Assembly (NCBI GenBank): GCA_018648265.1
Contig: JABGRN010000007.1
Span: 42,915-106,914, forward strand
Reading direction: 5' to 3'
DNA from: Prolixibacteraceae bacterium
Lineage (GTDB): Bacteria > Bacteroidota > Bacteroidia > Bacteroidales > Prolixibacteraceae
Length of the DNA stretch: 64,000 nt
Shown here: piece after piece, positions 36,364 to 45,014 of the stretch
Layout of the letters: every line of letters begins with the position of its first letter
Position numbering within the stretch: position 1 is the first letter of the stretch
Program-made: the position numbers and the translations under genes
Notes under the pieces: generated by a model
The model's database searches: none
The model's input: only the letters and a program-made list of their open reading frames with translations
Told to the model about the DNA's origin: nothing

Positions 36364-38166
36364 TCATTTATGAATCAAAATTTTTTCAGTAAAATATTTG
36401 CCCCCGCTTTGAACAGAAACAAAGTAAATATTTGATTTTAAATCAGAAACATCCAGTTTAATTATTTCATTTTTATAAGACTGAACTTCTACCGATTTTA
36501 CTAAAAAGCCTAAAACATCACGTATCTGAATTGTTGTTTTCCCATTTAATGAGTTGTTTGAAAAAAACAATTCATTTTTTGCCGGAGAAGGGTACAAACG
36601 ATTCGATTTAATAAACTCAAACTTTTTTTGTGTAGTGGCTGGAGAACTTTTTAGAATTTCATACATCGGCCTGTCTAATTGAAATCCCTGATACAATTCG
36701 TAATCGCAATCCGAACGACCGCTATTCAGGATTCCAAAACTACCCTCTAAATTCCATAAAGCCCAACCTACATTATTTTCGCGAAAAAAATCAACAATGT
36801 CGCTAAGAAAATCGATGGTAACTTTATAGGGCGTTTTATTAAAAACACCAAATTCCTGAACCATAAACGGAATGTTGTTTTCTAAAGCTAAAGTAAATGT
36901 ATTTTGATACTCCTGAAATGGCAATACATTTTCTCCATCTTCAGTTTTTATATTTTTTGTTTCATCTATTCGATAGGTATCCTGCTTTTCCCCCCAGGAA
37001 TTATCTGAGAGAAAATAAGCAGCTGTGTCGGCTCCTTCAACCAATGAAATAGAATTTATTGTCATCCAATCACCTTCGGCATTTTCAAAAGAAAGGCTAG
37101 ATGCTGAATCGGAAAGTGTTACAGAAAAATCTTTGTTCGATATATTTTGATATCCCCATTGAGTATTTTCGACAATTGTAAAATCTTCTCCGGGATCCGC
37201 TCCACAAACAAAATTTTTAGTAAAAATAATTTTATTGTCTGCTTTAATTTGAAGTTGCGATATTATAGAAACTCTGTTTACGTTAACTATAATTTCGGTA
37301 CCCGAGGTAAAATTACCTTTGAAAATAAGCGGGCTTTTGTACTCGTTTTTCCAGGGACCGAATAAATAATTATTAACCATTAACACAGGCCATCTGGGAA
37401 CTTGCCAACTATCCGAACCGTCAACCCATCCTGCTTTGTAATGCGTAAGTTGGAAAGGTTGATAGCAATGAATTGCCTGTGCAATATTTGCATGGTCTTT
37501 TAACGAAAGTAAAATGCCACCGCCATAATTTAATCCATCCACAAAAATTATTCGCTCCGGGGTGATTTCATGAATCGCTGTAATTGCCTGTTTCATTATC
37601 TGCACATAGGTTTCCTCAGAAACATCGTGTGGCTCATTTACAAGGTTAAAACTTAATTTTTCGGGTGAAATATTTTTATATCGGTTAGCAAAAAACTCCC
37701 AATGATTTACAAATACACTTTGCGCCAAAGTGTCTGTCCATAAATCCAGTTGTTGGTTGGCGGGCAAATTATCTGTGGGATTTACGCAATATCCAGGAGC
37801 CCTGTGCAAATTAATACAAACATGGACATTATATTTTTCGCCCCATGCAACGGCATCATCAATATTTTTCAACCTACTTTCAACAAAATAGTTCCAATTT
37901 TGAGTTAATGTGTAGGTCCTGTAATCAATCGGAAGCCTAACAAAGTTAAATCCCAGATCCTGAATAACCTGAAATTCTTTTTCATTAAATCCTCTGTTGC
38001 TCCAGCTAACGTCAAATTTGCCCAACAAATTAAATCCTTTCAGATTTGAGCAAAAAGATTGAATATCCTCAACCCTTCCTTCACTTTTATTATTTTGAGC
38101 TGTTAAAACTGTAGAAAAAATGAAAAAACAGAAAAAAATGAAAATATAATATCGCCTAAAACCCAT
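36364..38166 (-). CDS. GH5-type glycosidase with T9SS sorting domain
   Basis: Secreted clan-A glycoside hydrolase of 600 residues. Signal peptide about 1-23. The (beta/alpha)8 barrel starts GFNLLGKFDVSW. The acid/base is Glu178 in NLVNEPHD and the nucleophile Glu438 in FMVQEFGVF. A roughly 150-residue beta-rich, carbohydrate-binding-module-like segment (about 275-420) is inserted in the barrel between the two catalytic strands. The C-terminus (about 520-600, NRLYPSPAKNELFF to NIYFVSVQSGGKYFTEKILI) is a type-A T9SS sorting domain, so it should be exported through SprA and anchored or released. Endo-acting cellulase/mannanase-like activity is inferred; the substrate is unknown. Confidence 0.9.
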   Translation of the reverse strand: MGFRRYYIFIFFCFFIFSTVLTAQNNKSEGRVEDIQSFCSNLKGFNLLGKFDVSWSNRGFNEKEFQVIQDLGFNFVRLPIDYRTYTLTQNWNYFVESRLKNIDDAVAWGEKYNVHVCINLHRAPGYCVNPTDNLPANQQLDLWTDTLAQSVFVNHWEFFANRYKNISPEKLSFNLVNEPHDVSEETYVQIMKQAITAIHEITPERIIFVDGLNYGGGILLSLKDHANIAQAIHCYQPFQLTHYKAGWVDGSDSWQVPRWPVLMVNNYLFGPWKNEYKSPLIFKGNFTSGTEIIVNVNRVSIISQLQIKADNKIIFTKNFVCGADPGEDFTIVENTQWGYQNISNKDFSVTLSDSASSLSFENAEGDWMTINSISLVEGADTAAYFLSDNSWGEKQDTYRIDETKNIKTEDGENVLPFQEYQNTFTLALENNIPFMVQEFGVFNKTPYKVTIDFLSDIVDFFRENNVGWALWNLEGSFGILNSGRSDCDYELYQGFQLDRPMYEILKSSPATTQKKFEFIKSNRLYPSPAKNELFFSNNSLNGKTTIQIRDVLGFLVKSVEVQSYKNEIIKLDVSDLKSNIYFVSVQSGGKYFTEKILIHK

Positions 38167-38215
38167 AATTAAATTTTAATAAACTACAACTTCCACCAGT
38201 TGAGTTTTTTGAAAC

Positions 38216-38314
38216 TCACTGTCTGGTCGGACTACTTTTTCTTCCGGCGCACGGAAAAGTACGAGAAACCAATAAAAAGATAGCTACTAAACTTGCCAGT
38301 TTTAGTAATTTCAT
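38216..38314 (-). CDS. Tiny ORF resembling a signal peptide (possible gene remnant)
   Basis: A 32-residue ORF starting MKLLKLASLVAIFLLVS, then a short polar tail with one Cys before a TGA. The start is a convincing signal peptide but no mature domain follows. It may be a decayed 5' end of a former exported protein, or chance. It lies in the 170-bp gap between the GH5 and nitrilase genes. Confidence 0.25.
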   Translation of the reverse strand: MKLLKLASLVAIFLLVSRTFPCAGRKSSPTRQ

Positions 38315-38335
38315 GGCTCTCGTTTTTTGTTATTT

Positions 38336-39265
38336 TTATTTGTTTATACCTGTTCTGTTCTTAGAATGTGGATCCTGAACAGTTTCGCCACTGTTAAGAA
38401 TTCCATTCATCGCATTTTCCCGAAACTGACGACTTGCATCATAAAATTTTTCAGATAAATCTACTTTTGAAATTAAAACACCGGGAACATTTGTCGTCAA
38501 TTTATTTTGAATTAATCCGTCGGGAGTAATAAAATGGCATGGCCAGCTTTCGGTTGCCGAAGAGTTGGTTAACGACATATAAAAGAAGTTTGTTGCTGCT
38601 CTGGCTTGTGCAGTTATCGGCATAATTATCGGATGAATACTTCCCTTTTTTTGCCTTGCATTGTACAATGATTGAAAAATTACGTCTGTCTCTAACTTTT
38701 TATATTCACGATATAATTCCGGAAAACGAATATCATAACAAATCAGCAATCCACAATTAATTCCATTCACATCAAAATTTACAAAATGATCGCCTGGCGA
38801 AAAATATTTTAAATCGCCACCTGTACAAAATCGTTTGTCGTAGCGGTCAATAATTTCTCCTTCATTATTAATTACATACAAACTGTTGTGTGGCTTCACT
38901 CCGTCGCTTAAACGATGAATTGAACCCAACAAAACCCATATTTTTAATTGTTTGGCCAAACTCAAAACCGAATCTGTAAGTTCGTGCAACTTGTCCCATT
39001 CAAAATTATCGATTGTTTTTAAATCAACTCCCGGATAGCCCGACAAAGCGCATTCAGGAAAATGAACGATTTCAGCTTTTTTTAGTTTTGCTTCAATTAT
39101 CTGCTTCTTAATCCAATCGTAATTTTCTGAAATATTTGCGGAAATTGGGAACTGGCATGACGCAACAATTAATTTTCTATTTTTAGAATCTGCACTATTT
39201 TGTGCCTCCGTTTTAAAGACAAAACAGCTAAAAATGATTATCAAAACAACTACCGATTTTTTCAT
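38336..39265 (-). CDS. Exported carbon-nitrogen hydrolase (nitrilase superfamily)
   Basis: Amidase/carbamoylase-type enzyme of 309 residues with a cleavable signal peptide (about 1-21, FKTEAQ). The catalytic triad is intact: Glu71 in VHFPECALSGYPG, Lys144 in RYDKRFCTGG and Cys176 in GLLICYDIRFPELYRE. It would cleave an amide or related C-N bond in the periplasm or outside the cell. A cytosolic paralogue with the same layout lies at 57.3-58.1 kb. Most nitrilases are cytosolic, so the signal peptide is unusual. The substrate is not predictable; an N-acyl or amidated component of the glycan is an inference from context. Confidence 0.87.
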   Translation of the reverse strand: MKKSVVVLIIIFSCFVFKTEAQNSADSKNRKLIVASCQFPISANISENYDWIKKQIIEAKLKKAEIVHFPECALSGYPGVDLKTIDNFEWDKLHELTDSVLSLAKQLKIWVLLGSIHRLSDGVKPHNSLYVINNEGEIIDRYDKRFCTGGDLKYFSPGDHFVNFDVNGINCGLLICYDIRFPELYREYKKLETDVIFQSLYNARQKKGSIHPIIMPITAQARAATNFFYMSLTNSSATESWPCHFITPDGLIQNKLTTNVPGVLISKVDLSEKFYDASRQFRENAMNGILNSGETVQDPHSKNRTGINK

Positions 39266-39380
39266 ATTATTCGTTTAAAATATTGTGCCTCTCTGTAATA
39301 CTTAAAAGTAAGGTTCAGGTAACTCTTCTGTCAATTGATTCCTTTTAATGAATAAATTCAACCAGCCCTTGAAACTATAA

Positions 39381-41231
39381 CTACTCTGCCAAACCCAGAT
39401 ACTGTAATCGACGTATAACATAAGGAGCCTCCGCAATTTCCGGAGCAAACTTTTCCACATCAATATTAAAATCAAAGCCATAACCATCACGCATCAACAC
39501 AACCGAATTTAAAATAAGTCCCGCTTCAGTTCCGTCTTTTGATTCATAAAGTGTCTGACAAATCATTTCTGACGGGTTTTCGACACCTGTAATTCCAATA
39601 AATTCAGCTGCCCGCACCCGATTAATTAATTCAGAATCACTCTGCGCAATTTCCTTAATCAGAGTTAAAAATTCACTTGCCTGTTTTTCAAAACTGCTGC
39701 AAACAATCAAGCCCCAATAACGTTTCCAGGGATCGTTTGATTTCAGACTTTCACTAATTCCCGTTTTTGCCGATTCAAAATCCAGCAGCATCAGGTTTGC
39801 AACCTGAAGATATTCCTGGATATCAGTTTTGTGCGCTTGTCCAAAAGCCACGGGATTATCGAAAGCATTATTTACCAGATAGTGTTCAGGATAAAATGAA
39901 AGATCCGGCATTGACGTCACCCACGAATCCAGTTTGCCTCTCATCTGCACCAATACCTCTTTGTTTTCAGGATTGTTTGCCAGGTTATTGGTTTCAAAAG
40001 GATCAGCTTCAATATCGTAAAGTAATTCCGGTTTTTTAGTCTTGAAGAATTCAGCCTGTATGTCATTTAATTCACCATTTTTGTACATTTCCAGCCATTG
40101 GCGGAAACCGGCCTGCCGGTAACGATAGTTGTTCCAAAGCCCCTCATAATTAAAGGGCTGATAATTTCTCACATATTTGTATTTTCCTTTTCGTACGGAT
40201 CGTACCATGTCGTATTTCTCATCAAAGCGATCGGCATAACTGTAAGTTTCGTCCCTTGAAGCCAGGTCACTTTTCGAAACATCCTTTCCAAGAAAGGCTT
40301 TACCATCCATTCCTTCCGGTATTTTCACTCCGGCAAGATTTAGAACGGTAGCTCCAAAATCTACAAAGCTTACAAAAGCAGAAGATTCCGTTCCGGGTTC
40401 CAGATTAACCATGTTCTTGTATTTTTCCGGAATATGAACAACAAGTGGCACATGTAATCCGGTTTCTTTCATATATCCTTTGCTGCCGGGTAAAACTCCC
40501 CCATGATCGCCGTAATAAAAGATAAACGTATTCTCTAAAAGACCCTCTTTTTCAAGCTCGTCAATCATTGCACCGATCTCCCTGTCCATCTCAATAATTT
40601 TATCGCGGTAACGCGCATTCGAGTATTTGAAAATTTCGGTTTGCGGATGGTTTGGTTGAATAAAACACGAATTTCTATCTGTCAATGTATCAGGCATATT
40701 CATTTCCGCTTCATTAAAAAACATCCTTGATTCGTGTGTTGTTGTAGTATTCTGCACATGAAAAAACGGTTGCCCCTGATTTCTTTTCTTCCAGCTTGCT
40801 TTAGAAGATGATTCATCCCAAACATCATCGCTTTTTACAATATTATAATCTTCCTTACTGTTATTTGAAGTATAATAACCAGCTTCCCTCAAATAAGCGG
40901 GAAACATTTTCATGGTCCCGGGCATTGGAACCCTTTGGACACGTCGATGGTAATGCGAAGCAAGCCTTGGCCCATAACAGCCAGAAATTAACGTTGAACG
41001 CGCCGCACTACACACCGGAGCGTTCGAAAAGGCCCGTGTAAAGATAACCCCGTTTTCAGTCAAGCGCTCAATATTGGGGGTTTTTACTCCATGTTCATCA
41101 AACAATTCCATATAGTGTTTTGAATTGTCCTCTGAAGTTAACCAAACAATATTCGGACGTTCAACTTCTTTTTGAGTGCATGCGTTTAAAAACAGTGTGA
41201 ATAAGATTAAGGTTACGGCTAAAGTCTTCAT
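39381..41231 (-). CDS. Sulfatase, S1, with C-terminal HEAT-like extension
   Basis: Lipoprotein sulfatase (lipobox Cys18, FLNACTQK) of 616 residues. The formylglycine site is Cys74 in APVCSAARSTLISGCYG, the rarer C-x-A-x-R form. YYGDHGGVLPGSKGYMKETG places it near the N-sulfatase/S1_8-like branch. After the sulfatase domain (to about residue 470) there is a roughly 140-residue helical tail with HEAT-like features (DPWKRYWGLIVCSSF, NRVRAAEFIGITG). The family occurs in Bacteroidota and Planctomycetota sulfatase-rich loci. Substrate unknown. Confidence 0.9.
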   Translation of the reverse strand: MKTLAVTLILFTLFLNACTQKEVERPNIVWLTSEDNSKHYMELFDEHGVKTPNIERLTENGVIFTRAFSNAPVCSAARSTLISGCYGPRLASHYHRRVQRVPMPGTMKMFPAYLREAGYYTSNNSKEDYNIVKSDDVWDESSSKASWKKRNQGQPFFHVQNTTTTHESRMFFNEAEMNMPDTLTDRNSCFIQPNHPQTEIFKYSNARYRDKIIEMDREIGAMIDELEKEGLLENTFIFYYGDHGGVLPGSKGYMKETGLHVPLVVHIPEKYKNMVNLEPGTESSAFVSFVDFGATVLNLAGVKIPEGMDGKAFLGKDVSKSDLASRDETYSYADRFDEKYDMVRSVRKGKYKYVRNYQPFNYEGLWNNYRYRQAGFRQWLEMYKNGELNDIQAEFFKTKKPELLYDIEADPFETNNLANNPENKEVLVQMRGKLDSWVTSMPDLSFYPEHYLVNNAFDNPVAFGQAHKTDIQEYLQVANLMLLDFESAKTGISESLKSNDPWKRYWGLIVCSSFEKQASEFLTLIKEIAQSDSELINRVRAAEFIGITGVENPSEMICQTLYESKDGTEAGLILNSVVLMRDGYGFDFNIDVEKFAPEIAEAPYVIRRLQYLGLAE

Positions 41232-41329
41232 TGTATTATTTTTTGTTTCTAAAATTAATCATTTTGAAAAGTATTGGTCATTTGGTTCGTAAAGTTATAA
41301 GATACTTTCTATAATTTTAAAGGAAAATA

Positions 41330-44131
41330 TTATTCACCCCGAAAATCAAACCACAATTTTATCGGGTAATTTTCGTCACCACGATGACTTCTAAACATTC
41401 CTTTTTGACTTGTTGGCCCCATTACTTCCGCCCGTTGGAATTTAGTACCAATTGCCGGAATTTCATATAAAAACGAAATGTCACCATCAGGAAATGGAGG
41501 AAAAACGCCGCCTCGAACTACAGCAGGTTTTGCCGGTGTAAACAATTGAAAATAAAGATTTGGTGTTTCCGAAATAATTGTAATTGGCGATTCAGAGGTT
41601 TCCAGTTTTGCCCAATACAAATTGCCATGATAGCCTTTAAATTCAGGATAAATAAGCTTATTGAAACTTTCGCCGGTGATGGTGTTGTTGTACTCTTTTT
41701 CCCAAACTCCAAAATTGCTTCCTTTAATTCGATTCTTCCAAACCCGATAAGGTCCGCGACCCATCCAACTCACCGACTCACACTTTTCTTCAGGGTAAGA
41801 AAATGAAATTCCAACAAAATCTATTTCACTCAATCTATCCTGAAGTTGACTGGCTTCGAGATATAAAAGTCCGTTTTTATGAACAGTCCAGGTAACTACA
41901 CGAGGATACCCGTTATTTGATATTATAAATTTGAAATTACCATCCGCACTAATTTCCCAACTGGTTTCTTCAACTTCAGAATTTACCCCTACCGGAATCG
42001 GGCCACCAGAAAATGAGATTGCCCCTTTTTTGTTTTTTACATCTTGGATGATTCCATCTTTTTTGTTGAACGAAACTTCAATATTATTTGCAGAAACCGT
42101 AACAAAATCTTCCGTTTCATTTGTTGTAATTTCTGTTTCGTTTGAAAGAAATGATTCAACTATTTCAGCAGCTTTTTCTTTAGGTTGAACAATTGGCCAA
42201 GTCCATGTATAAAGTTCTTTCCCTTCGTAATCGGTTGCAGTGAAATAAAACAAATCAGCATTTTGCAAGGCATCATTACAATTAATATTCACTCCGGCAG
42301 TTTCTCCCGGAATGGCATTCGGGCTTTCAATTTTTCCAGATGCGACAACATTATTTTCTTCACCAAAGCCAGTTTTAATAACTTCCCAGCTAAAAGTGCA
42401 TTGATTTAAATTGGTGTAGATAAATTTATTTTTCAAAAACAGTCTTCCGTTCCATTGTTTGTTAATTGTAACTGGTTCAATTTGCACCGGCGACCAAATT
42501 TCTTTCACTGTATAAAAACTGCCTTCTTTTTCGCGATGAGGACCCAAAATTCCGTCGGGAGCGTTGTTGCCATTTCCATCAAAAACAGTTCCTTCTTTGT
42601 CTGTTCGCAAAACTGCTTCATCGGTAAATACCCATAAAAATGCACCGGCTAGCAAGGGTGATGATTCATAAGTTCGCCAAAAATCATCTAATCCTGCTCC
42701 CAGTCCACCATCGTATAAACCATGCATAAATTCGGTTGCCATAAACGGATCGTTACCATTGTGATTTCTGCCAATTCCATTATTAAAATCGGGATAATGA
42801 TGAGTTTCTGCACCATTGCGAAGCAGCCAGGGATAAATTACCGGACGCTTTTGAATATCGTATTCATGAAAACCTTTTTCGTTTGCAAAATCCCAACCAC
42901 CTTCATTACCAAGATCCCAGATAACAACACTCGGATGATTTTCGTCTTTCAAAATGGTTTCTTTAACTAGTTTCGGGCCCACAATTGTATCGTAACCTTG
43001 CTGCCAACCTGCAACTTCGTTTAGAACAAAAATACCAAGCGAGTCGCACAAATCTAAAAATCGTTTATCTGGCACATAATGCGACATCCGCACCGCATTC
43101 ATGTTCATTTCTTTCATAAGCCGAATATCTGTCAAATGATTTTCATCGCTTAAACATCGTCCGGTTTCGGGCCAAAAAGAATGGCGGCAAACACCTTTAA
43201 AAACAACTTTTTCGTTGTTGATATAAAAACCGTCATGCTTGCGAAGTTCAACCGTTCGAAATCCAATTCGCTCCGTTACTTCATGTAAAATATCATCTCC
43301 CTTTTTTAGGGTGATTTTCATATCGTACAAAGTTGGCCACTCCGGATTCCAAGATTTAATGTTGTCAAATTTCCCTGAGACATATTTTTCTGTCGCTCCT
43401 TTTTTTATTTCTGAATGAACCGTTTCGCCAATTTTATTTCCTTTTAAATCAAATAAATCAACTAAAACAGAATAATCTGATTTCGATTTATTAAGTACAA
43501 TCAATGTATTAAAAGAACCGTTAGCTTTTGCATCAATCGCAGTTCGGTTCATGTGTGTTTCAGGAAGTGCCTCAAGAAATACCGGACGGAAAATACCTCC
43601 AAAAATCCAAAAATCAGCCTGCCGTTCGGCGCGAACTATCGATTCGTTTGACGAATGTTTGTCAACATCAACTTCCAAAATATTGGTTTTTCCGTATTTT
43701 ACTAATTTACTGATATCATATTTGAAACGATAGAAAGCTCCCTGGTGAATTTCACCAGCAGATTTTCCATTAATTTTTACTTTGGTATCGGTCATAGAAC
43801 CATCAAAAACAATGTTTATGGTTTTGCCTTTCCAATCGGCCGGAACTTCAAATTCATATTTATACAAACCGTGCTCGAGCCCTAATTTTTTGTCTTTATC
43901 TTTCCAATCGTGACCATAATTGTAAGTACCAAAACCTTCTAATTCCCAATTCGATGGAACATTAATTTTTGTCCACTCGCCGCTGTTTCTTCCTTCGGTG
44001 CAAAAGAAATCCCACTCAACTGTGTTTGCCGCATCGGTTCCTGAGAGGAAAATGGTTTCGGTAGATTGAGAATATAAATTGATTGAAAGAAAGAATGCAA
44101 AAACAATTAGAAATAAGTTTTTATGTTTCAT
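41330..44131 (-). CDS. GH2 family glycosidase (beta-galactosidase-like)
   Basis: Exported glycoside hydrolase of 933 residues. Signal peptide about 1-21 (LSINLYSQ). N-terminal jelly-roll sugar-binding domain (WTKINVPSNWELEGFGTYNYG), Ig-like domain, then a TIM barrel beginning GVCRHSFWPETGRCLSDENHL. The acid/base Glu is in VIWDLGNEGGWDF and the probable nucleophile Glu in FMATEFMHGLYDG. A C-terminal beta-sandwich (about 680-930, WMGRGPYRVWKNR) resembles the small-chain domain of LacZ-type enzymes. Beta-galactosidase or a related exo-activity is likely; the precise sugar is not determined. Confidence 0.9.
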   Translation of the reverse strand: MKHKNLFLIVFAFFLSINLYSQSTETIFLSGTDAANTVEWDFFCTEGRNSGEWTKINVPSNWELEGFGTYNYGHDWKDKDKKLGLEHGLYKYEFEVPADWKGKTINIVFDGSMTDTKVKINGKSAGEIHQGAFYRFKYDISKLVKYGKTNILEVDVDKHSSNESIVRAERQADFWIFGGIFRPVFLEALPETHMNRTAIDAKANGSFNTLIVLNKSKSDYSVLVDLFDLKGNKIGETVHSEIKKGATEKYVSGKFDNIKSWNPEWPTLYDMKITLKKGDDILHEVTERIGFRTVELRKHDGFYINNEKVVFKGVCRHSFWPETGRCLSDENHLTDIRLMKEMNMNAVRMSHYVPDKRFLDLCDSLGIFVLNEVAGWQQGYDTIVGPKLVKETILKDENHPSVVIWDLGNEGGWDFANEKGFHEYDIQKRPVIYPWLLRNGAETHHYPDFNNGIGRNHNGNDPFMATEFMHGLYDGGLGAGLDDFWRTYESSPLLAGAFLWVFTDEAVLRTDKEGTVFDGNGNNAPDGILGPHREKEGSFYTVKEIWSPVQIEPVTINKQWNGRLFLKNKFIYTNLNQCTFSWEVIKTGFGEENNVVASGKIESPNAIPGETAGVNINCNDALQNADLFYFTATDYEGKELYTWTWPIVQPKEKAAEIVESFLSNETEITTNETEDFVTVSANNIEVSFNKKDGIIQDVKNKKGAISFSGGPIPVGVNSEVEETSWEISADGNFKFIISNNGYPRVVTWTVHKNGLLYLEASQLQDRLSEIDFVGISFSYPEEKCESVSWMGRGPYRVWKNRIKGSNFGVWEKEYNNTITGESFNKLIYPEFKGYHGNLYWAKLETSESPITIISETPNLYFQLFTPAKPAVVRGGVFPPFPDGDISFLYEIPAIGTKFQRAEVMGPTSQKGMFRSHRGDENYPIKLWFDFRGE

Positions 44132-44222
44132 TTTTATTGGTTTAAGTTTTCAAATTGCAAAGTACGAAATTATCACAATCAAAACATTTTACTTTTTCTC
44201 GCTTATGCGATACTCTGTGCTT

Positions 44223-45011
44223 TCATTTGTTGTTGTTGTATTCCTGCAAGAGGTCAAAATCTGCTTTTTCAAAATCAGTTGTCTTAGGCAATTCTATATC
44301 AAAACCATCGCAGTAATCAATTTCAATTTTCAGATTTGAGGCCTGAAAATCGAATAAATGTCCGGCAAATTTTTCATCGTCTGAAACAAAATGCAAATGA
44401 AACCCGGCAATATTTACTTTGTCGAAATATTCAGGAAACCAGAAGCCAACAATTGTTCCAGTTACATTTTCCTTTTCAAAAACAGGCCGGTCAACAATTG
44501 CATCGCTGAGTGTTTTGGTGTAAGGTTTATCTTGTTTAACCGCACCTCCACATTTTACATAATCAAAATTGCTTTTAATTTTAAATGCGTACCCCAAATT
44601 CTTTGATGGCAATTTGTTTTCAATAAAAGCCTTTAATTCTGAATAATTTGAATTTTCAGTAAGTTCCAATTTTTGATCTTCCTCGAAAAAAGTAACAACG
44701 GTAAAAGGGACTAATTCTGAATTTAACGGCTGGCGAACTGTCCCGCCGGAAAGTAGCTGATAAACTTTCCCATCTAAAACGATCATTTCTCCATTTAATC
44801 CATTATAGGTACCCAGACCTAAATCACCTTTGCCTTTTACTTCGGCCACGGTTAAATTTCCATCGTAAATTTTATTGGCAAGAGCAGTAAATACTGAGTA
44901 TTGATAGATTTTATCGGATGGTTTTTGAGTATTCTTGTTTTCTTTTGAATTTGGTTGAAGACAAGAAAAAACTGAAAAAGCCACGATAAGAAAAACTAAT
45001 ATTTTATTCAT
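44223..45011 (-). CDS. Acetolactate-decarboxylase-like lipoprotein
   Basis: Alpha-acetolactate decarboxylase (BudA) family fold, 262 residues, with a lipoprotein signal (Cys17, FSVFSCLQP). The zinc ligands His205 and His207 (GFHLHFVS) and His218 (AGHLFDF) are present, together with the conserved Glu in GLNGEMIVLDGKVY (Glu75). The classical enzyme makes acetoin in the cytosol or is secreted by some bacteria. Here the gene lies 3 bp from a sulfatase inside a glycan locus, so a different decarboxylation of a sugar-derived keto acid is possible. The family assignment is firm; the physiological role is not. Confidence 0.85.
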   Translation of the reverse strand: MNKILVFLIVAFSVFSCLQPNSKENKNTQKPSDKIYQYSVFTALANKIYDGNLTVAEVKGKGDLGLGTYNGLNGEMIVLDGKVYQLLSGGTVRQPLNSELVPFTVVTFFEEDQKLELTENSNYSELKAFIENKLPSKNLGYAFKIKSNFDYVKCGGAVKQDKPYTKTLSDAIVDRPVFEKENVTGTIVGFWFPEYFDKVNIAGFHLHFVSDDEKFAGHLFDFQASNLKIEIDYCDGFDIELPKTTDFEKADFDLLQEYNNNK

Positions 45012-45014
45012 AAT

